Positions 34,806 to 44,212 of a DNA stretch of 64,000 nucleotides are shown in pieces; position 1 is the first letter of the stretch; each line of letters opens with the position of its first letter. The translations under genes were made by a program, and so were the position numbers. Where the stretch lies: positions 86,139-150,138 of the forward strand of contig NZ_VWPL01000007.1 in the NCBI RefSeq assembly GCF_008630065.1. The letters are read 5' to 3'. The notes below the pieces were generated by a model. That model searched no databases. It saw only the letters and a list, made by a program, of their open reading frames with translations, and was not told the DNA's origin. This DNA is from Blastochloris sulfoviridis. GTDB lineage: Bacteria > Pseudomonadota > Alphaproteobacteria > Rhizobiales > Xanthobacteraceae.

Positions 34806-35156
34806 ATGCCGTCTCCCAAGTTGAAACAAATCAAGACGCCGCTTGATTCCGACATGATGCTCGCCAACGCCCAGGAGGCGAGCGACTTCCTCAAGGCGTT
34901 GGCCCACCAGTCCCGGCTGGTCATCCTGTGCATGCTGGCCGAGGGCGAGAAGTCCGTCGGCGAGCTCGAGGAACTGCTGTCGCAGCGCCAGGCCACCGTG
35001 TCCCAGCAGCTCGCGCGGCTGCGGCTCGATGGGCTGGTGACCACCCGGCGCGACGGCCAGACCATCTATTACAGCCTCGCCTCGGACGATGTGCGCGTCA
35101 TCCTGGGCGCGCTCTACGAGGTGTTCTGCCAGCCCAAGCGGCCCCGCCGCCGCTGA
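34806..35156 (+). CDS. ArsR-family repressor, BigR/SqrR-like persulfide sensor (regulator 2)
   Basis: The 116-residue winged-helix protein has Cys42 (LVILCMLAEG) and Cys108 (YEVFCQP), the same spacing and numbering as the sensing pair of BigR. The DNA-binding helix is QRQATVSQQLARLRLDGLVTTRR. No metal-type CxC is present. BigR/SqrR proteins sense persulfide by linking the two cysteines and then release DNA. It ends the sulfur block and is the best candidate for the regulator of dsr, sqr and dsrE2-tusA. Confidence 0.9.
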   Translation: MPSPKLKQIKTPLDSDMMLANAQEASDFLKALAHQSRLVILCMLAEGEKSVGELEELLSQRQATVSQQLARLRLDGLVTTRRDGQTIYYSLASDDVRVILGALYEVFCQPKRPRRR

Positions 35157-35343
35157 ACACGTGGCCCCGCCGACGCTGACCGCGTGGCCGGCGGGCCATT
35201 TGCCCGCCCCGGCCGGGCCTTGAGGGGCAAGCGCCGTGGTTCCGACAGGCGGCCGCCGCGCCCTCACCCCTAAGGAGGGCTTGCGATCGCGACCGGCGCG
35301 GCTAGGGTCCACCGACCCATAAGACCGACCGGAACCATTCGCC

Positions 35344-36234
35344 ATGGCCACGTCTCTCCGTCCGCGCCGCAGCGTGCTCTACATGCCGGGCTCCAACGCC
35401 CGCGCTTTGGAAAAGGCCCGCACTTTGCCGGCCGACTGCCTGATCCTCGACCTCGAAGACGCGGTGGCGCCCGACGCCAAGGATGTCGCCCGCACCCAGG
35501 TTGCGGCCGCGGTCGAGGCCGGCGGCTTCGGCCTGCGCGAAGTGTTCGTCCGCATCAACGGCCTCGACACGCCGTGGGGTGCGGCCGACCTCGCTGCCGC
35601 AGCGGCTGCGGCCCCCGACGTCATCCTGATCCCGAAGGTGTCCGACCCGGAGGACCTCGTCCGCATCGGCCGGGTGCTTCAGGACGCCGGCACGCCGGAG
35701 GCGACGCGGGTGTGGGCGATGATGGAGACGCCGCGCGCCATGCTGGCGGCGCTGGAGATCGCCGACGCGGCGCGCGATCCCCTCACCCGGCTTGCCGGCT
35801 TCGTGATGGGCACCAACGATCTGGCCAAGGACACCCGCGCCCGCTGGCTGCCGGGCCGGGCACCGATGCTGCCGTGGCTGATGACCTGCCTCGCCGCCGC
35901 CCGCGCCAATGGGCTCGACATCGCCGACGGCGTCTACAATGCGCTCGCCGACGAGGAGGGCTTCAAGCGCGAATGCGCTGAGGCCCGCGACCTCGGCTTC
36001 GACGGCAAGACGCTGATCCACCCCAACCAGGTCGCCCCCTGCAACGCCGCCTTCTCGCCGACCGCGGAGGAGGTCGCATGGTCGCGCACGGTGATCGCCG
36101 CGTTCGATGCGCCCGAAGCGCAAGGCAAGGGCGCGCTGCAGGTCGAGGGCAGGATGGTCGAGCGCCTGCACGCCGAGATGGCGCGCCGGGTGGTGGCCAT
36201 CGCCGCGTCCATCGCCGCCCGCGAGGGAGCCTGA
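35344..36234 (+). CDS. HpcH/HpaI-CitE family malyl-CoA lyase or (S)-malyl-CoA thioesterase
   Basis: The 296-residue TIM-barrel protein has RSVLYMPGSNARALEKA, the acidic metal motif LILDLEDAVAPDAKD, GTNDLAKDTRARW and HPNQVAPC. It belongs to the CitE/Mcl2 branch, shorter than typical Mcl1. It is paired with mesaconyl-CoA hydratase 3 bp downstream, pointing to the ethylmalonyl-CoA pathway or related C4/C5 acyl-CoA metabolism. I cannot tell beta-methylmalyl-CoA lyase from malyl-CoA thioesterase by eye. Confidence 0.85.
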   Translation: MATSLRPRRSVLYMPGSNARALEKARTLPADCLILDLEDAVAPDAKDVARTQVAAAVEAGGFGLREVFVRINGLDTPWGAADLAAAAAAAPDVILIPKVSDPEDLVRIGRVLQDAGTPEATRVWAMMETPRAMLAALEIADAARDPLTRLAGFVMGTNDLAKDTRARWLPGRAPMLPWLMTCLAAARANGLDIADGVYNALADEEGFKRECAEARDLGFDGKTLIHPNQVAPCNAAFSPTAEEVAWSRTVIAAFDAPEAQGKGALQVEGRMVERLHAEMARRVVAIAASIAAREGA

Positions 36235-36237
36235 GCC

Positions 36238-37290
36238 ATGCACCCCAAGACCTCTGCCGGCAATTTCTTCGAGGACTTCCGCCTCGGCCAGATGATCCGC
36301 CACGCCGTGCCGCGCACGGTGACGGTGGGCGACGTCAGCCTCTATACCGCGCTCTACGGCATGCGCTTCGCGGTGCAGTCGTCGGACGCCTTTGCCGCGG
36401 CGGCCGGCTATCCCAGAAGCCCGGTCGACGACCTCCTGGTGTTCCACATCGTGTTCGGCAAGACGGTGCCGGACGTGTCGCTGAACGCCATCGCCAATCT
36501 CGGCTATGCCGGCGGCCGCTTCCTCAAGCCGGTCTATCCCGGCGACACGCTGCATGCGGTGTCCGAGGTGATCGGGCTGAAGGAGAACTCCAACCGCAAG
36601 ACCGGCGTGGTCTATGTCCGCTCCACCGGCTTCAACCAGCACGGCGAGGAAGTGCTCGACTATGTGCGCTGGGTGATGGTGCGAAAGCGCGACGAGAGCG
36701 CGCCGGTGGTCGAGCAGCACGTCCCCACCCTGCCCAAGGCGCTGGCGCCCGGCGCGCTCGGCACCGCCTGCCCGCGCATCGACACCGCCGAGTGGAACGA
36801 GGCGCTGGCCGGCAGCCCCTACCGCTACGACGACTATGAGGTCGGCGAGCGGATCGACCATGTCGACGGCATGACGGTGGAGGAGGCCGAGCACCAGATC
36901 GCTACCCGTCTCTATCAGAACACCGCCAAGGTGCATTTCAACCAGTATTCCGAAGGCAAGGGCCGGTTCGGCCGGCGGCTGATCTATGGCGGGCACGTCA
37001 TCTCGCTCGCCCGCGCGCTATCGTTCAACGGGCTCGCCAACGCCTTCCACGTCGCCGCCATCAATGGCGGCCGGCACGTGGCGCCGCTGTTCGCCGGCGA
37101 GACGGTTTTCGCGTGGTCGGAAGTTCTCGACAAGCAGCCGCTGCCGGTGCGCAGCGATGTCGGCGCGCTGCGCATCCGCACGCTAGCCACCAAGGACAAG
37201 CCGACGACGCTGTTCCCCGACAAGACCGGCGAGGACTACGACCCGGCGGTGATCCTCGACTTCGACTACTGGGTGCTGCTGCCGCGGTGA
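36238..37290 (+). CDS. mch: Mesaconyl-CoA hydratase (tandem MaoC-like domains)
   Basis: The 350-residue protein has two hot-dog MaoC dehydratase repeats (about 10-165 and 185-350). Family motifs include SLYTALYGMRFAVQSSDAFA, NLGYAGGRFLKPVYPGDTLH and KVHFNQYSEGKGRFGRRLIYGGHV. It hydrates mesaconyl-CoA to beta-methylmalyl-CoA, the step next to the lyase encoded upstream. The stop and start are almost contiguous with the partner gene. Confidence 0.92.
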   Translation: MHPKTSAGNFFEDFRLGQMIRHAVPRTVTVGDVSLYTALYGMRFAVQSSDAFAAAAGYPRSPVDDLLVFHIVFGKTVPDVSLNAIANLGYAGGRFLKPVYPGDTLHAVSEVIGLKENSNRKTGVVYVRSTGFNQHGEEVLDYVRWVMVRKRDESAPVVEQHVPTLPKALAPGALGTACPRIDTAEWNEALAGSPYRYDDYEVGERIDHVDGMTVEEAEHQIATRLYQNTAKVHFNQYSEGKGRFGRRLIYGGHVISLARALSFNGLANAFHVAAINGGRHVAPLFAGETVFAWSEVLDKQPLPVRSDVGALRIRTLATKDKPTTLFPDKTGEDYDPAVILDFDYWVLLPR

Positions 37291-37332
37291 GTGCGGCCGG
37301 AAACCGTATCCCCCTCACCCGCCTCGCGATCT

Positions 37333-38277
37333 TCAGGATCGCTCGGCACCCTCTCCCGCAAGGGGAGAGGAAAGGGGCGGCAGGTCCAGCCCAGGCTGGT
37401 CCCGCAGATGCTCGACCAGCCGGCGGCTGTAGGGCGCGAGCTCGGCGATCCTGCGCACGCAGATGGTCAGCTCGCGCTGGGCCCAGGGGTCGTCGAGAGC
37501 GACGGTGCGGATGGCCATGGCGCGCATGGCGCGCATCGCCGTGCTCTGCGGCACGATGCCGAGCCCGACCTTGCACTCCACCATGCGGCAGACCGCGTCG
37601 AATGAGCGCAGCTGGACCCGCAGGCGCAGTTGCCGGCCGATGCGCGCCGCCTTGTCGGCCAGGAAGCGCTGCAGCGCCGAGGCGCGGTCGAGCCCGACGA
37701 AATCATGATCGAGCACGTCGGAGAAGGTGACGCGGCCCTCCTCCGCCAGGGGATCGCCCGCCGCCACCACCAGCACGAAGCGGTCGGAGCGGAACGGGAA
37801 GGTTTCGAGCGAGCCGGTATCGACCGTGCCGGCGACGATGCCGATATCGGCGACGCCCTCGGCGATCAGCCCCACGATCTCATCGGACAGCCGCTCCTCG
37901 ATCTCGACGCTGATCTTGGGGTTGGCGGCGAGAAAGGCGCCCAGCGCCTCGGGCAGGAACTCGGTCAGGGCGTTGGTGTTGGACAACACCCGCACCTGGC
38001 CGGCAAGCCCGCCGGAATAGGCGGCAAGCTCGGCGTTCATCTGATCGGCGTGGGCCAGCATCACGCGGGCGTGCTGCAGCAGCGTGCGGCCGGCATTGGT
38101 GGGGGTCACCCCCTGGCGGCCGCGCACCAGGAGCGCCGCGCCGAGCGAGGCCTCCATCTTGCGCAGGCGGGTGGAGGCGGCCGCCAGCGCCAGATTGGCC
38201 CGCGCCGCCCCGCCGGTGATGCTCCCGGCCTCGGCGACATGGCGGAACAGGTCGAGATCGATCAGGTCGAACCGCAT
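37333..38277 (-). CDS. LysR-family transcriptional regulator
   Basis: The 314-residue protein has an N-terminal winged helix (LDLFRHVAEAGSITGGAARANLALAAASTRLRKME) and a substrate-binding domain. It is convergent with the malyl-CoA/mesaconyl-CoA genes and divergent from sdhCDAB. Its target is unknown; these neighbours are candidates. The last dozen codons (LSSPLAGEGAERS) come from a palindromic CTCTCCC...GGGAGAG element, so the true C-terminus has probably been altered by a repeat. Confidence 0.9.
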   Translation of the reverse strand: MRFDLIDLDLFRHVAEAGSITGGAARANLALAAASTRLRKMEASLGAALLVRGRQGVTPTNAGRTLLQHARVMLAHADQMNAELAAYSGGLAGQVRVLSNTNALTEFLPEALGAFLAANPKISVEIEERLSDEIVGLIAEGVADIGIVAGTVDTGSLETFPFRSDRFVLVVAAGDPLAEEGRVTFSDVLDHDFVGLDRASALQRFLADKAARIGRQLRLRVQLRSFDAVCRMVECKVGLGIVPQSTAMRAMRAMAIRTVALDDPWAQRELTICVRRIAELAPYSRRLVEHLRDQPGLDLPPLSSPLAGEGAERS

Positions 38278-38577
38278 AGGGGCCCTTCGTCAGAGGCGAA
38301 GGCATCTTAGACAAAAAACAGATTGCGTGACCACATGGCATCCGTCACCTTCGTGTTCGGCGAAGTGATGCACGGCGCATGCCGGGATCCCGCCGGCGGC
38401 GGGGAGCGTTTCAAGCGTCGAGACCGCAGCCGGCCGCCGGGCCGTCAACTGTGAACAATGTCAACGGCCTGACACGTCACTGTCGTCAGGACGCCTTGGC
38501 TGACGGGGCAGTTGCTGGTCCGGTCGTCAGGTTCGTCCGTCGCCGCCGACAGCCGAGCAGAGCCAGGAGTTGAAGGA
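38278..38577. other. Divergent intergenic region, lysR / sdhC
   Basis: About 300 bases without a supported gene; it should hold the promoters of the LysR gene and of sdhCDAB. No consensus promoter or clear operator can be picked out by eye. Confidence 0.5.
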
Positions 38578-38976
38578 ATGGCAGAGGTGCGAAGCCCCGT
38601 CGAACGGCCGTTGTCGCCGCATCTGATGATCTATCGGCCGATGCTGACGATGATGAGCTCCATCCTGCACCGCATCACCGGTGCGGCGCTCTATGTCGGC
38701 ACGCTGCTGTTGGTGGCTTGGCTGGTCGCCGCCGCCACCTCGCCGGCTTGGTTCGATCTCGTCAACTGGGCGTTCGGCACCTGGCCCGGCCGGATCGTGC
38801 TGATCGGCTACACCTGGGCGCTGTTCCAGCACATGGCCGGCGGCATCCGCCACTTCATCTGGGATTTCGGCCGGGGCTTCGGCCCGGTGGCGCGCGAAGT
38901 GCTCACCCAGGCCTCGTTCGTCTTCTCCGGTGCCCTGACCGCCGCCGTCTGGGCGGCCGCCTATTTCCTGCGCTGA
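38578..38976 (+). CDS. sdhC: Succinate dehydrogenase cytochrome b556 subunit SdhC
   Basis: The 132-residue membrane anchor has three helices, the family N-terminus RPLSPHLMIYRPMLTMMSSILHRITG and the heme/quinone region FQHMAGGIRHFIWDFG. It anchors SdhAB and binds heme b with SdhD. ATG 38578 has AGGAG nine bases upstream. First gene of sdhCDAB. Confidence 0.95.
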   Translation: MAEVRSPVERPLSPHLMIYRPMLTMMSSILHRITGAALYVGTLLLVAWLVAAATSPAWFDLVNWAFGTWPGRIVLIGYTWALFQHMAGGIRHFIWDFGRGFGPVAREVLTQASFVFSGALTAAVWAAAYFLR

Positions 38977-38983
38977 GGCCACC

Positions 38984-39379
38984 ATGTCCGGATCCAACTC
39001 CTCGATTCGCACGCCGATGGCGCGGGCCCGCGGCTTCGGCTCGGCCAAGCGCGGCACCGAACATTTCTGGGCCGAGCGCGTCACCGGCGTTGCGCTGATC
39101 CCGCTCACCTTTGTCCTGGTCGGCGTGCTGGTGTTCCTGGCCGGCAAGGACCACGCGAGCGTGCTGCAGTGGCTCGCCAACCCGCTCCTCGCCATTCCGC
39201 TGGTGCTGGCGATCGCCACCGGCACCCATCACATGAAGATCGGCATGCAGGTCATCATCGAGGACTACGTCCACTCTGAGCCGATCAAGTTCGGCGCGCT
39301 GATGGCGAACACGTTCTTCAGCTACGCCCTGGGCGCCACGGGGGCGTTCGCGGTTCTCAAGATCGCTTTCGGGGGTTGA
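38984..39379 (+). CDS. sdhD: Succinate dehydrogenase membrane anchor SdhD
   Basis: The 131-residue three-helix anchor ([40 protein letters not shown]) has its His ligands in the second helix region. It starts 7 bp after sdhC and ends 5 bp before the sdhA ATG. Confidence 0.94.
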   Translation: MSGSNSSIRTPMARARGFGSAKRGTEHFWAERVTGVALIPLTFVLVGVLVFLAGKDHASVLQWLANPLLAIPLVLAIATGTHHMKIGMQVIIEDYVHSEPIKFGALMANTFFSYALGATGAFAVLKIAFGG

Positions 39380-39384
39380 GCTTC

Positions 39385-41217
39385 ATGGCCACGAACGGCT
39401 CCAATGGCGCCACCGCGCCTTCGATCAACGGCACGGCCTATCCGGTCGTCGAGCATTCCTACGACGTGGTGGTGGTCGGCGCCGGCGGCGCGGGCCTGCG
39501 CGCGGTGGTCGGCTGCTCGCAGGCCGGCCTGCGCACGGCCTGCGTCACCAAGGTGTTCCCAACCCGCTCGCACACCGTGGCGGCGCAAGGGGGCGTGGCC
39601 GCCTCGCTCGGCAATATGGGCGAGGACGACTGGCGCTGGCACATGTACGACACCGTCAAGGGCTCCGACTGGCTCGGCGACCAGGACGCCATCGAGTACA
39701 TGGTGAGGAACGCGCCGGCCGCCGTCTACGAGCTGGAGCACTGGGGCGTGCCGTTCTCGCGCACCGAAGAGGGCAAGATCTACCAGCGCCCGTTCGGCGG
39801 CATGACCACGCATTTCGGCAAGGGCATCGCCCAGCGCACGTGCGCCGCCGCCGACCGCACCGGCCACGCCATGCTGCACACCATGTACGGCGCGGCGCTG
39901 AAGCACCGGGCCGAGTTCTTCGTCGAGTATTTCGCGCTCGATTTGATCATGGACGGCGGCGCCTGCCGCGGCGTGATCGCGCTCAAGCTCGACGACGGCA
40001 CGCTGCACGCCTTCCGCGCCCACAAGACGGTGCTGGCCACCGGCGGCTATGGCCGCGCCTATTTCTCGGCCACCAGCGCCCACACCTGCACCGGCGACGG
40101 CAACGCCATGGTGCTGCGCGCCGGCCTGCCGCTGCAGGACATGGAGTTCGTGCAGTTCCACCCGACCGGCATCTACGGCTCGGGCTGCCTGATCACCGAG
40201 GGCTCGCGCGGCGAGGGCGGCTATCTCGTCAACGCATCCGGCGAGCGCTTCATGGAGCGCTACGCGCCCTCCGCCAAGGATCTCGCCTCGCGCGACGTGG
40301 TGTCGCGCTCGATGACCATCGAGATCCGCGAGGGCCGCGGCGTCGGCAAGAACAAGGACCACATCTACCTGCACCTCGATCATCTCGATCCGGCAGTGCT
40401 GGCCGAGCGCCTGCCCGGCATCTCGGAAAGCGCCAAGATCTTCGCCGGCGTCGACGTGACGCGCGAGCCGATCCCGGTGATCCCGACCGTCCACTACAAC
40501 ATGGGCGGCATCCCGACCAACTATCACGGCGAGGTGCTGACCAAGATCGACGGCAACCCCGACCACGTGGTGCCGGGCCTGTTCGCCATCGGCGAGGCCG
40601 CCTGCGTGTCGGTGCACGGCGCCAACCGGCTGGGCTCCAACTCGCTGATCGACCTCGTGGTGTTCGGCCGCGCCGCGGGGGCGCGCTGCGCCGAGACCAC
40701 CGAGCGCGGCGCGCGCCATGCGGCGCTGCCCAAGGACGCCTATGAGCCGGCGCTGGCCCGGCTCGACCGGCTGCGCCACGCTTCCGGTTCGACGCCGACC
40801 GCGCAGCTGCGCCTCGAAATGCAGAAGGTGATGCAGTCGAACTGCGCGGTGTTCCGCACCGGCGAGGTGCTGGCCGAAGGCAAGACGCTGATCCATCAGG
40901 TCTGGCAGGCCGCCGACGACATCCGGGTCTCCGACCGCTCGCTGATCTGGAACTCCGACCTGATCGAGACGCTGGAGTTCGACAACCTCATCGCCCAGGC
41001 GACGGTGACGATGGAGGCGGCGGCAAACCGCACCGAATCGCGCGGCGCCCACGCCCGCGAGGATCATCCCGACCGCGACGACGCCAACTGGATGAAGCAC
41101 ACGCTGCTGTGGGCCGACCCGGTCAAACGGACGGTGACCATCGATTACCGGCCGGTGCACACCTACACGCTGTCCACCGACGTCGAGTACATTGAGCCGA
41201 AAAAGCGCGTCTACTGA
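39385..41217 (+). CDS. sdhA: Succinate dehydrogenase flavoprotein subunit SdhA
   Basis: The 610-residue flavoprotein has a Rossmann motif ([17 protein letters not shown]), the covalent FAD histidine in [13 protein letters not shown], the active-site stretch [12 protein letters not shown] and the C-terminal FAD cap. It oxidises succinate to fumarate. An extra roughly 20-residue N-terminus rich in Asn/Gly/Thr precedes the Rossmann fold. ATG 39385 is preferred to a TTG that overlaps sdhD. Confidence 0.97.
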   Translation: MATNGSNGATAPSINGTAYPVVEHSYDVVVVGAGGAGLRAVVGCSQAGLRTACVTKVFPTRSHTVAAQGGVAASLGNMGEDDWRWHMYDTVKGSDWLGDQDAIEYMVRNAPAAVYELEHWGVPFSRTEEGKIYQRPFGGMTTHFGKGIAQRTCAAADRTGHAMLHTMYGAALKHRAEFFVEYFALDLIMDGGACRGVIALKLDDGTLHAFRAHKTVLATGGYGRAYFSATSAHTCTGDGNAMVLRAGLPLQDMEFVQFHPTGIYGSGCLITEGSRGEGGYLVNASGERFMERYAPSAKDLASRDVVSRSMTIEIREGRGVGKNKDHIYLHLDHLDPAVLAERLPGISESAKIFAGVDVTREPIPVIPTVHYNMGGIPTNYHGEVLTKIDGNPDHVVPGLFAIGEAACVSVHGANRLGSNSLIDLVVFGRAAGARCAETTERGARHAALPKDAYEPALARLDRLRHASGSTPTAQLRLEMQKVMQSNCAVFRTGEVLAEGKTLIHQVWQAADDIRVSDRSLIWNSDLIETLEFDNLIAQATVTMEAAANRTESRGAHAREDHPDRDDANWMKHTLLWADPVKRTVTIDYRPVHTYTLSTDVEYIEPKKRVY

Positions 41218-41228
41218 CGCGCTGGCAG

Positions 41229-41330
41229 GAGCGCCCGCCGATACGCTTGAACACGGCGGACGCTCCAAGGACTTGAGTTGTCGCATTCTCTTTCGCAAAG
41301 CCGGTACCCGCTTTTGCGGAGAATGCTCCA
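41229..41330. repeat. Palindromic repeat family A copy 3 between sdhA and sdhB
   Basis: GAGCGCCCGCCG...GGCGGACGCTCC is followed by the GCATTCTCTTTCGCAAAG...CTTTTGCGGAGAATGC hairpin. It splits an otherwise continuous sdh operon, creating a 179-bp gap. Confidence 0.8.
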
Positions 41331-41396
41331 GGAGCCGAATGAGCGCGTCACCTGACGCGCGGCCACCGCCCGCAACGACTTCAAGACGAGGGACCG

Positions 41397-42176
41397 ATGG
41401 TCCAGTTCACGCTGCCGAAGAACTCCAAGGTCACGAATGGCAAGGTGTGGCCGCACCCGCACGGCGCGGTCAACCTCACCGAGCTGCACGTCTATCGCTG
41501 GAACCCCGAGGACGGCCAGAACCCGCGCATCGACACCTATTTCGTCGATCGCGACGACTGCGGGCCGATGGTTCTCGACGCGCTGATCTGGATCAAGAAC
41601 AAGATCGATCCGACGCTGACCTTCCGCCGCTCCTGCCGCGAGGGCATCTGCGGCAGTTGCGCGATGAACATCGACGGCACCAACACGCTCGCCTGCACCA
41701 AGGGCATGGACGAGGTGAAGGGCGTCATCAAGATCTACCCGCTGCCGCACATGCCGGTGGTCAAGGATCTGGTGCCCGATCTCACCGGCATCTACGCCCA
41801 GCACGCGGCGATCGAGCCGTGGCTGAAGACGGTGACGCCGCCGCCCGAGAAGGAGTGGATCCAGACGCACGAGGACCGCGCCAAGCTCGACGGCCTCTAC
41901 GAGTGCATCCTGTGCTTCTGCTGCACCACCTCGTGCCCGAGCTATTGGTGGAACGCCGACCGCTATCTCGGCCCGGCCGTGCTGCTGCAGGCCTATCGCT
42001 GGCTGATCGACAGCCGCGACGAGTACACCGGCGAGCGCCTCGACCATGTCGAGGATCCGTTCCGGCTCTACCGCTGCCACACCATCCTGAACTGCTCGAA
42101 GGCGTGCCCCAAGGGCCTCAACCCGGCCAAGGCCATCGCCGAGATCAAGCGGCTGCTGGTCGAGCGCCAGACCTGA
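41397..42176 (+). CDS. sdhB: Succinate dehydrogenase iron-sulfur subunit SdhB
   Basis: The 259-residue protein has a [2Fe-2S] motif [21 protein letters not shown], [4Fe-4S] [11 protein letters not shown] and [3Fe-4S] [12 protein letters not shown]. It carries electrons from SdhA to quinone. It is separated from sdhA by a repeat but keeps the operon order. Confidence 0.97.
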   Translation: MVQFTLPKNSKVTNGKVWPHPHGAVNLTELHVYRWNPEDGQNPRIDTYFVDRDDCGPMVLDALIWIKNKIDPTLTFRRSCREGICGSCAMNIDGTNTLACTKGMDEVKGVIKIYPLPHMPVVKDLVPDLTGIYAQHAAIEPWLKTVTPPPEKEWIQTHEDRAKLDGLYECILCFCCTTSCPSYWWNADRYLGPAVLLQAYRWLIDSRDEYTGERLDHVEDPFRLYRCHTILNCSKACPKGLNPAKAIAEIKRLLVERQT

Positions 42177-42266
42177 TACCAGCCCCAGCGAACGCCGGCC
42201 GCTGGTTTCGGCCGCGCCGGCCGCGGGCGGCGAAACGCCCGAAGGCATGCTTTGCCCGCAGCGGTC

Positions 42267-43802
42267 TCATTGCCGGGCAAGCAGCCTCGCATCCGGCACC
42301 ACCTTGTCGAGAATCTTGGCCGAGGCGAGCACCGCCGGAAGCCCGGCACCCGGATGCGTGCCCGCGCCGACGAGATAGAGGCCGTCAATATCGTCGCTGC
42401 AGGACTGCGGCCGGAAATACACGCTTTGCGTCAGCACCGGCTCCAGCCCGAACCCGGCGCCGTGCGGCGACAGCAGGGTGTCGCGGAAATGCAGCGGCGT
42501 CACGGTGCGTGACGTCACCACCGACGTCTTCAGCCCCGGCAGCAGCGTCTGGTCGAGCCGCTCCTCAATGGCGCGTCGGTAGGGCTCGGCGACCTTCGTC
42601 CAATCGGCGTCGCCCTGCAGATTGGGCACCGGCGACAGGACGTAGAAGCTGTCGCACCCCGGCGGCGCCATCGACGGATCGGTGGCGGTGGGCCGATGGA
42701 GATAGAGGCTGAAATCGGTCGCCAGCACCTTCCTGACGAAGATGTCCTCGATCAGCTCCCGGTAGCGCGGCCCCATCAGGATGGTGTGGTGCTGCACCTC
42801 GGGCCACTGGCGGCTCGTTCCGAAGTACCACAGGAACAGGCTCATCGAGTAGCGCGCGCGGTCGAGCTTCCTGTCGCTCCAGCGCCGGCGCGCGTGGGAC
42901 GGCAGCAGGCGCCCGTAGGTGAAGGCGGAATCGGCGTTCGACACGACGATGTCGGCGTCGATGGCCTCGCCCGAGGCCAGCCTGACGCCGGTGGCGCGGC
43001 GGCCCTTGAGCGTGATCTCCTGGACGTCCTCGCCGAAGCGCAGCACCCCGCCCTGGTCGCGGATCAGGTCGGCGATGCCATCGGCGAGCCTGCTGGTGCC
43101 GCCCATGGCGAAATGGACGCCCCACTTCTTCTCCAGGTGGGTGATGAGGCTGTAGAACGCGCTGGCCGCGAACGGGTTGCCGCCGATGAACAGCTGATGA
43201 AACGACAGCACCTGGCGCAGGCGCTCGTCCTTCACGAAGCGCGACACCAGACCGTAGACCGTGTGGTAGGCTTCGAGCCGGACGAGCCCGCCCAAGACGA
43301 CGGACATGTCCCAGATCGTGCGAAACGGCGTGTCGTGGACGCGCAGATAGACCTCGCGAAGACTGGCCTCGCCACGCGCCATGTAGCGGTCCCAGCCGGC
43401 AAGGTCGGCGGGCGAGAGCCGGGCGACTTCGGCGCGCACCTTGTCGGTGTCCTGGCTGGCCTCGAAGGTCGAGCCATCGGCAAAGATGACGCGATAGAAT
43501 GGGTCCATCGCCACCAGCGGCACGTGGTCGGACATCCGCTTGCCGCACAGCTCCCACAGCTCCTCGAACATGTGAGGGGCGGTGACGAGGGTGGGGCCGG
43601 CGTCGAAGGTGTAGCCATCCTGCTGGAAGCCGCGGCCCCGCCCCCCCGGTCCGCTGAGCCGGTCGACCACCGTGACGCGATAGCCGCGGGCGCCGAGCCG
43701 CACGGCGGCGCCAAGGCCGCCGAACCCGGCGCCGATGATCACCGCATGGGGGCGGTCATCGGCCTCAACGGTGAAGTGCTGAGGATTGGGGGCGATGGTC
43801 AG
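42267..43802 (-). CDS. crtI: Phytoene desaturase CrtI, probable CTG start
   Basis: The FAD-dependent carotenoid desaturase has GAGFGGLGAAVRLGARGYRV, GPGGRGRGF and the C-terminal signature LYLVGAGTHPGAGLPAV. It introduces the double bonds of neurosporene or lycopene. The first ordinary start is GTG 43742, which would begin inside the Rossmann strand with no ribosome site. Twenty codons upstream a CTG (43802) has a perfect AAGGAG (43810-43815) seven bases ahead and restores an N-terminus TIAPNPQHFTVEADD. No crtB or photosynthesis genes are adjacent. Full length is about 511 residues. Confidence 0.9.
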   Translation of the reverse strand: MTIAPNPQHFTVEADDRPHAVIIGAGFGGLGAAVRLGARGYRVTVVDRLSGPGGRGRGFQQDGYTFDAGPTLVTAPHMFEELWELCGKRMSDHVPLVAMDPFYRVIFADGSTFEASQDTDKVRAEVARLSPADLAGWDRYMARGEASLREVYLRVHDTPFRTIWDMSVVLGGLVRLEAYHTVYGLVSRFVKDERLRQVLSFHQLFIGGNPFAASAFYSLITHLEKKWGVHFAMGGTSRLADGIADLIRDQGGVLRFGEDVQEITLKGRRATGVRLASGEAIDADIVVSNADSAFTYGRLLPSHARRRWSDRKLDRARYSMSLFLWYFGTSRQWPEVQHHTILMGPRYRELIEDIFVRKVLATDFSLYLHRPTATDPSMAPPGCDSFYVLSPVPNLQGDADWTKVAEPYRRAIEERLDQTLLPGLKTSVVTSRTVTPLHFRDTLLSPHGAGFGLEPVLTQSVYFRPQSCSDDIDGLYLVGAGTHPGAGLPAVLASAKILDKVVPDARLLARQ

Positions 43803-44212
43803 AGGGTCTCTCCTTGCGGTGATCAGATGCGGCGGCGGGGCCGGTCAGGGTGGCGTCGGTATCGCGGCAGGGCAGGCAGGCTTCCAAGAAAATACGTAAT
43901 CCGCAACCCGCGAAAGGCAATCGGCCCAGTCCGTTTTCTTTAGTCGTTCCGATGACCAAGGCGTCGTCGAAACTATGTCAGTCATAATGCGCGCAGCAGA
44001 TCGCTTGAACTGGCAAGGGCCAGCGTCTTCGTCGTGCGGTCGCTTCGCAATTTGAGCAACCGTCACCGATTCAGTTTGCCCACCCGAGCGGCCACCTTGC
44101 GGAGGTCGCCCAACGTCAATTCAAGACCTGCACGCCGCGCAATTCTAGGTGTTTCCGGGGACTATTTCGGCGGTTGTTTGTGCTTCTCGTTAGATTGCCG
44201 GTAATTTTGCGG
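43803..44212. other. Intergenic region upstream of crtI
   Basis: About 410 bases without a supported gene, moderately lower in GC. It should hold the crtI promoter. I searched for the TGT-N12-ACA motif of PpsR/CrtJ and did not find it. Confidence 0.5.

Noticed and set aside
35344..36234. Assignment as Mcl1 (bifunctional malyl-CoA/beta-methylmalyl-CoA lyase)
   Set aside because: The length and the CitE-like motifs fit the Mcl2/thioesterase branch equally well or better, so a broad name is used.
42267..44200. PpsR/CrtJ-type TGT-N12-ACA sites upstream of crtI
   Set aside because: I scanned the region on both strands by eye and found no match, so no photosynthetic redox control is claimed.
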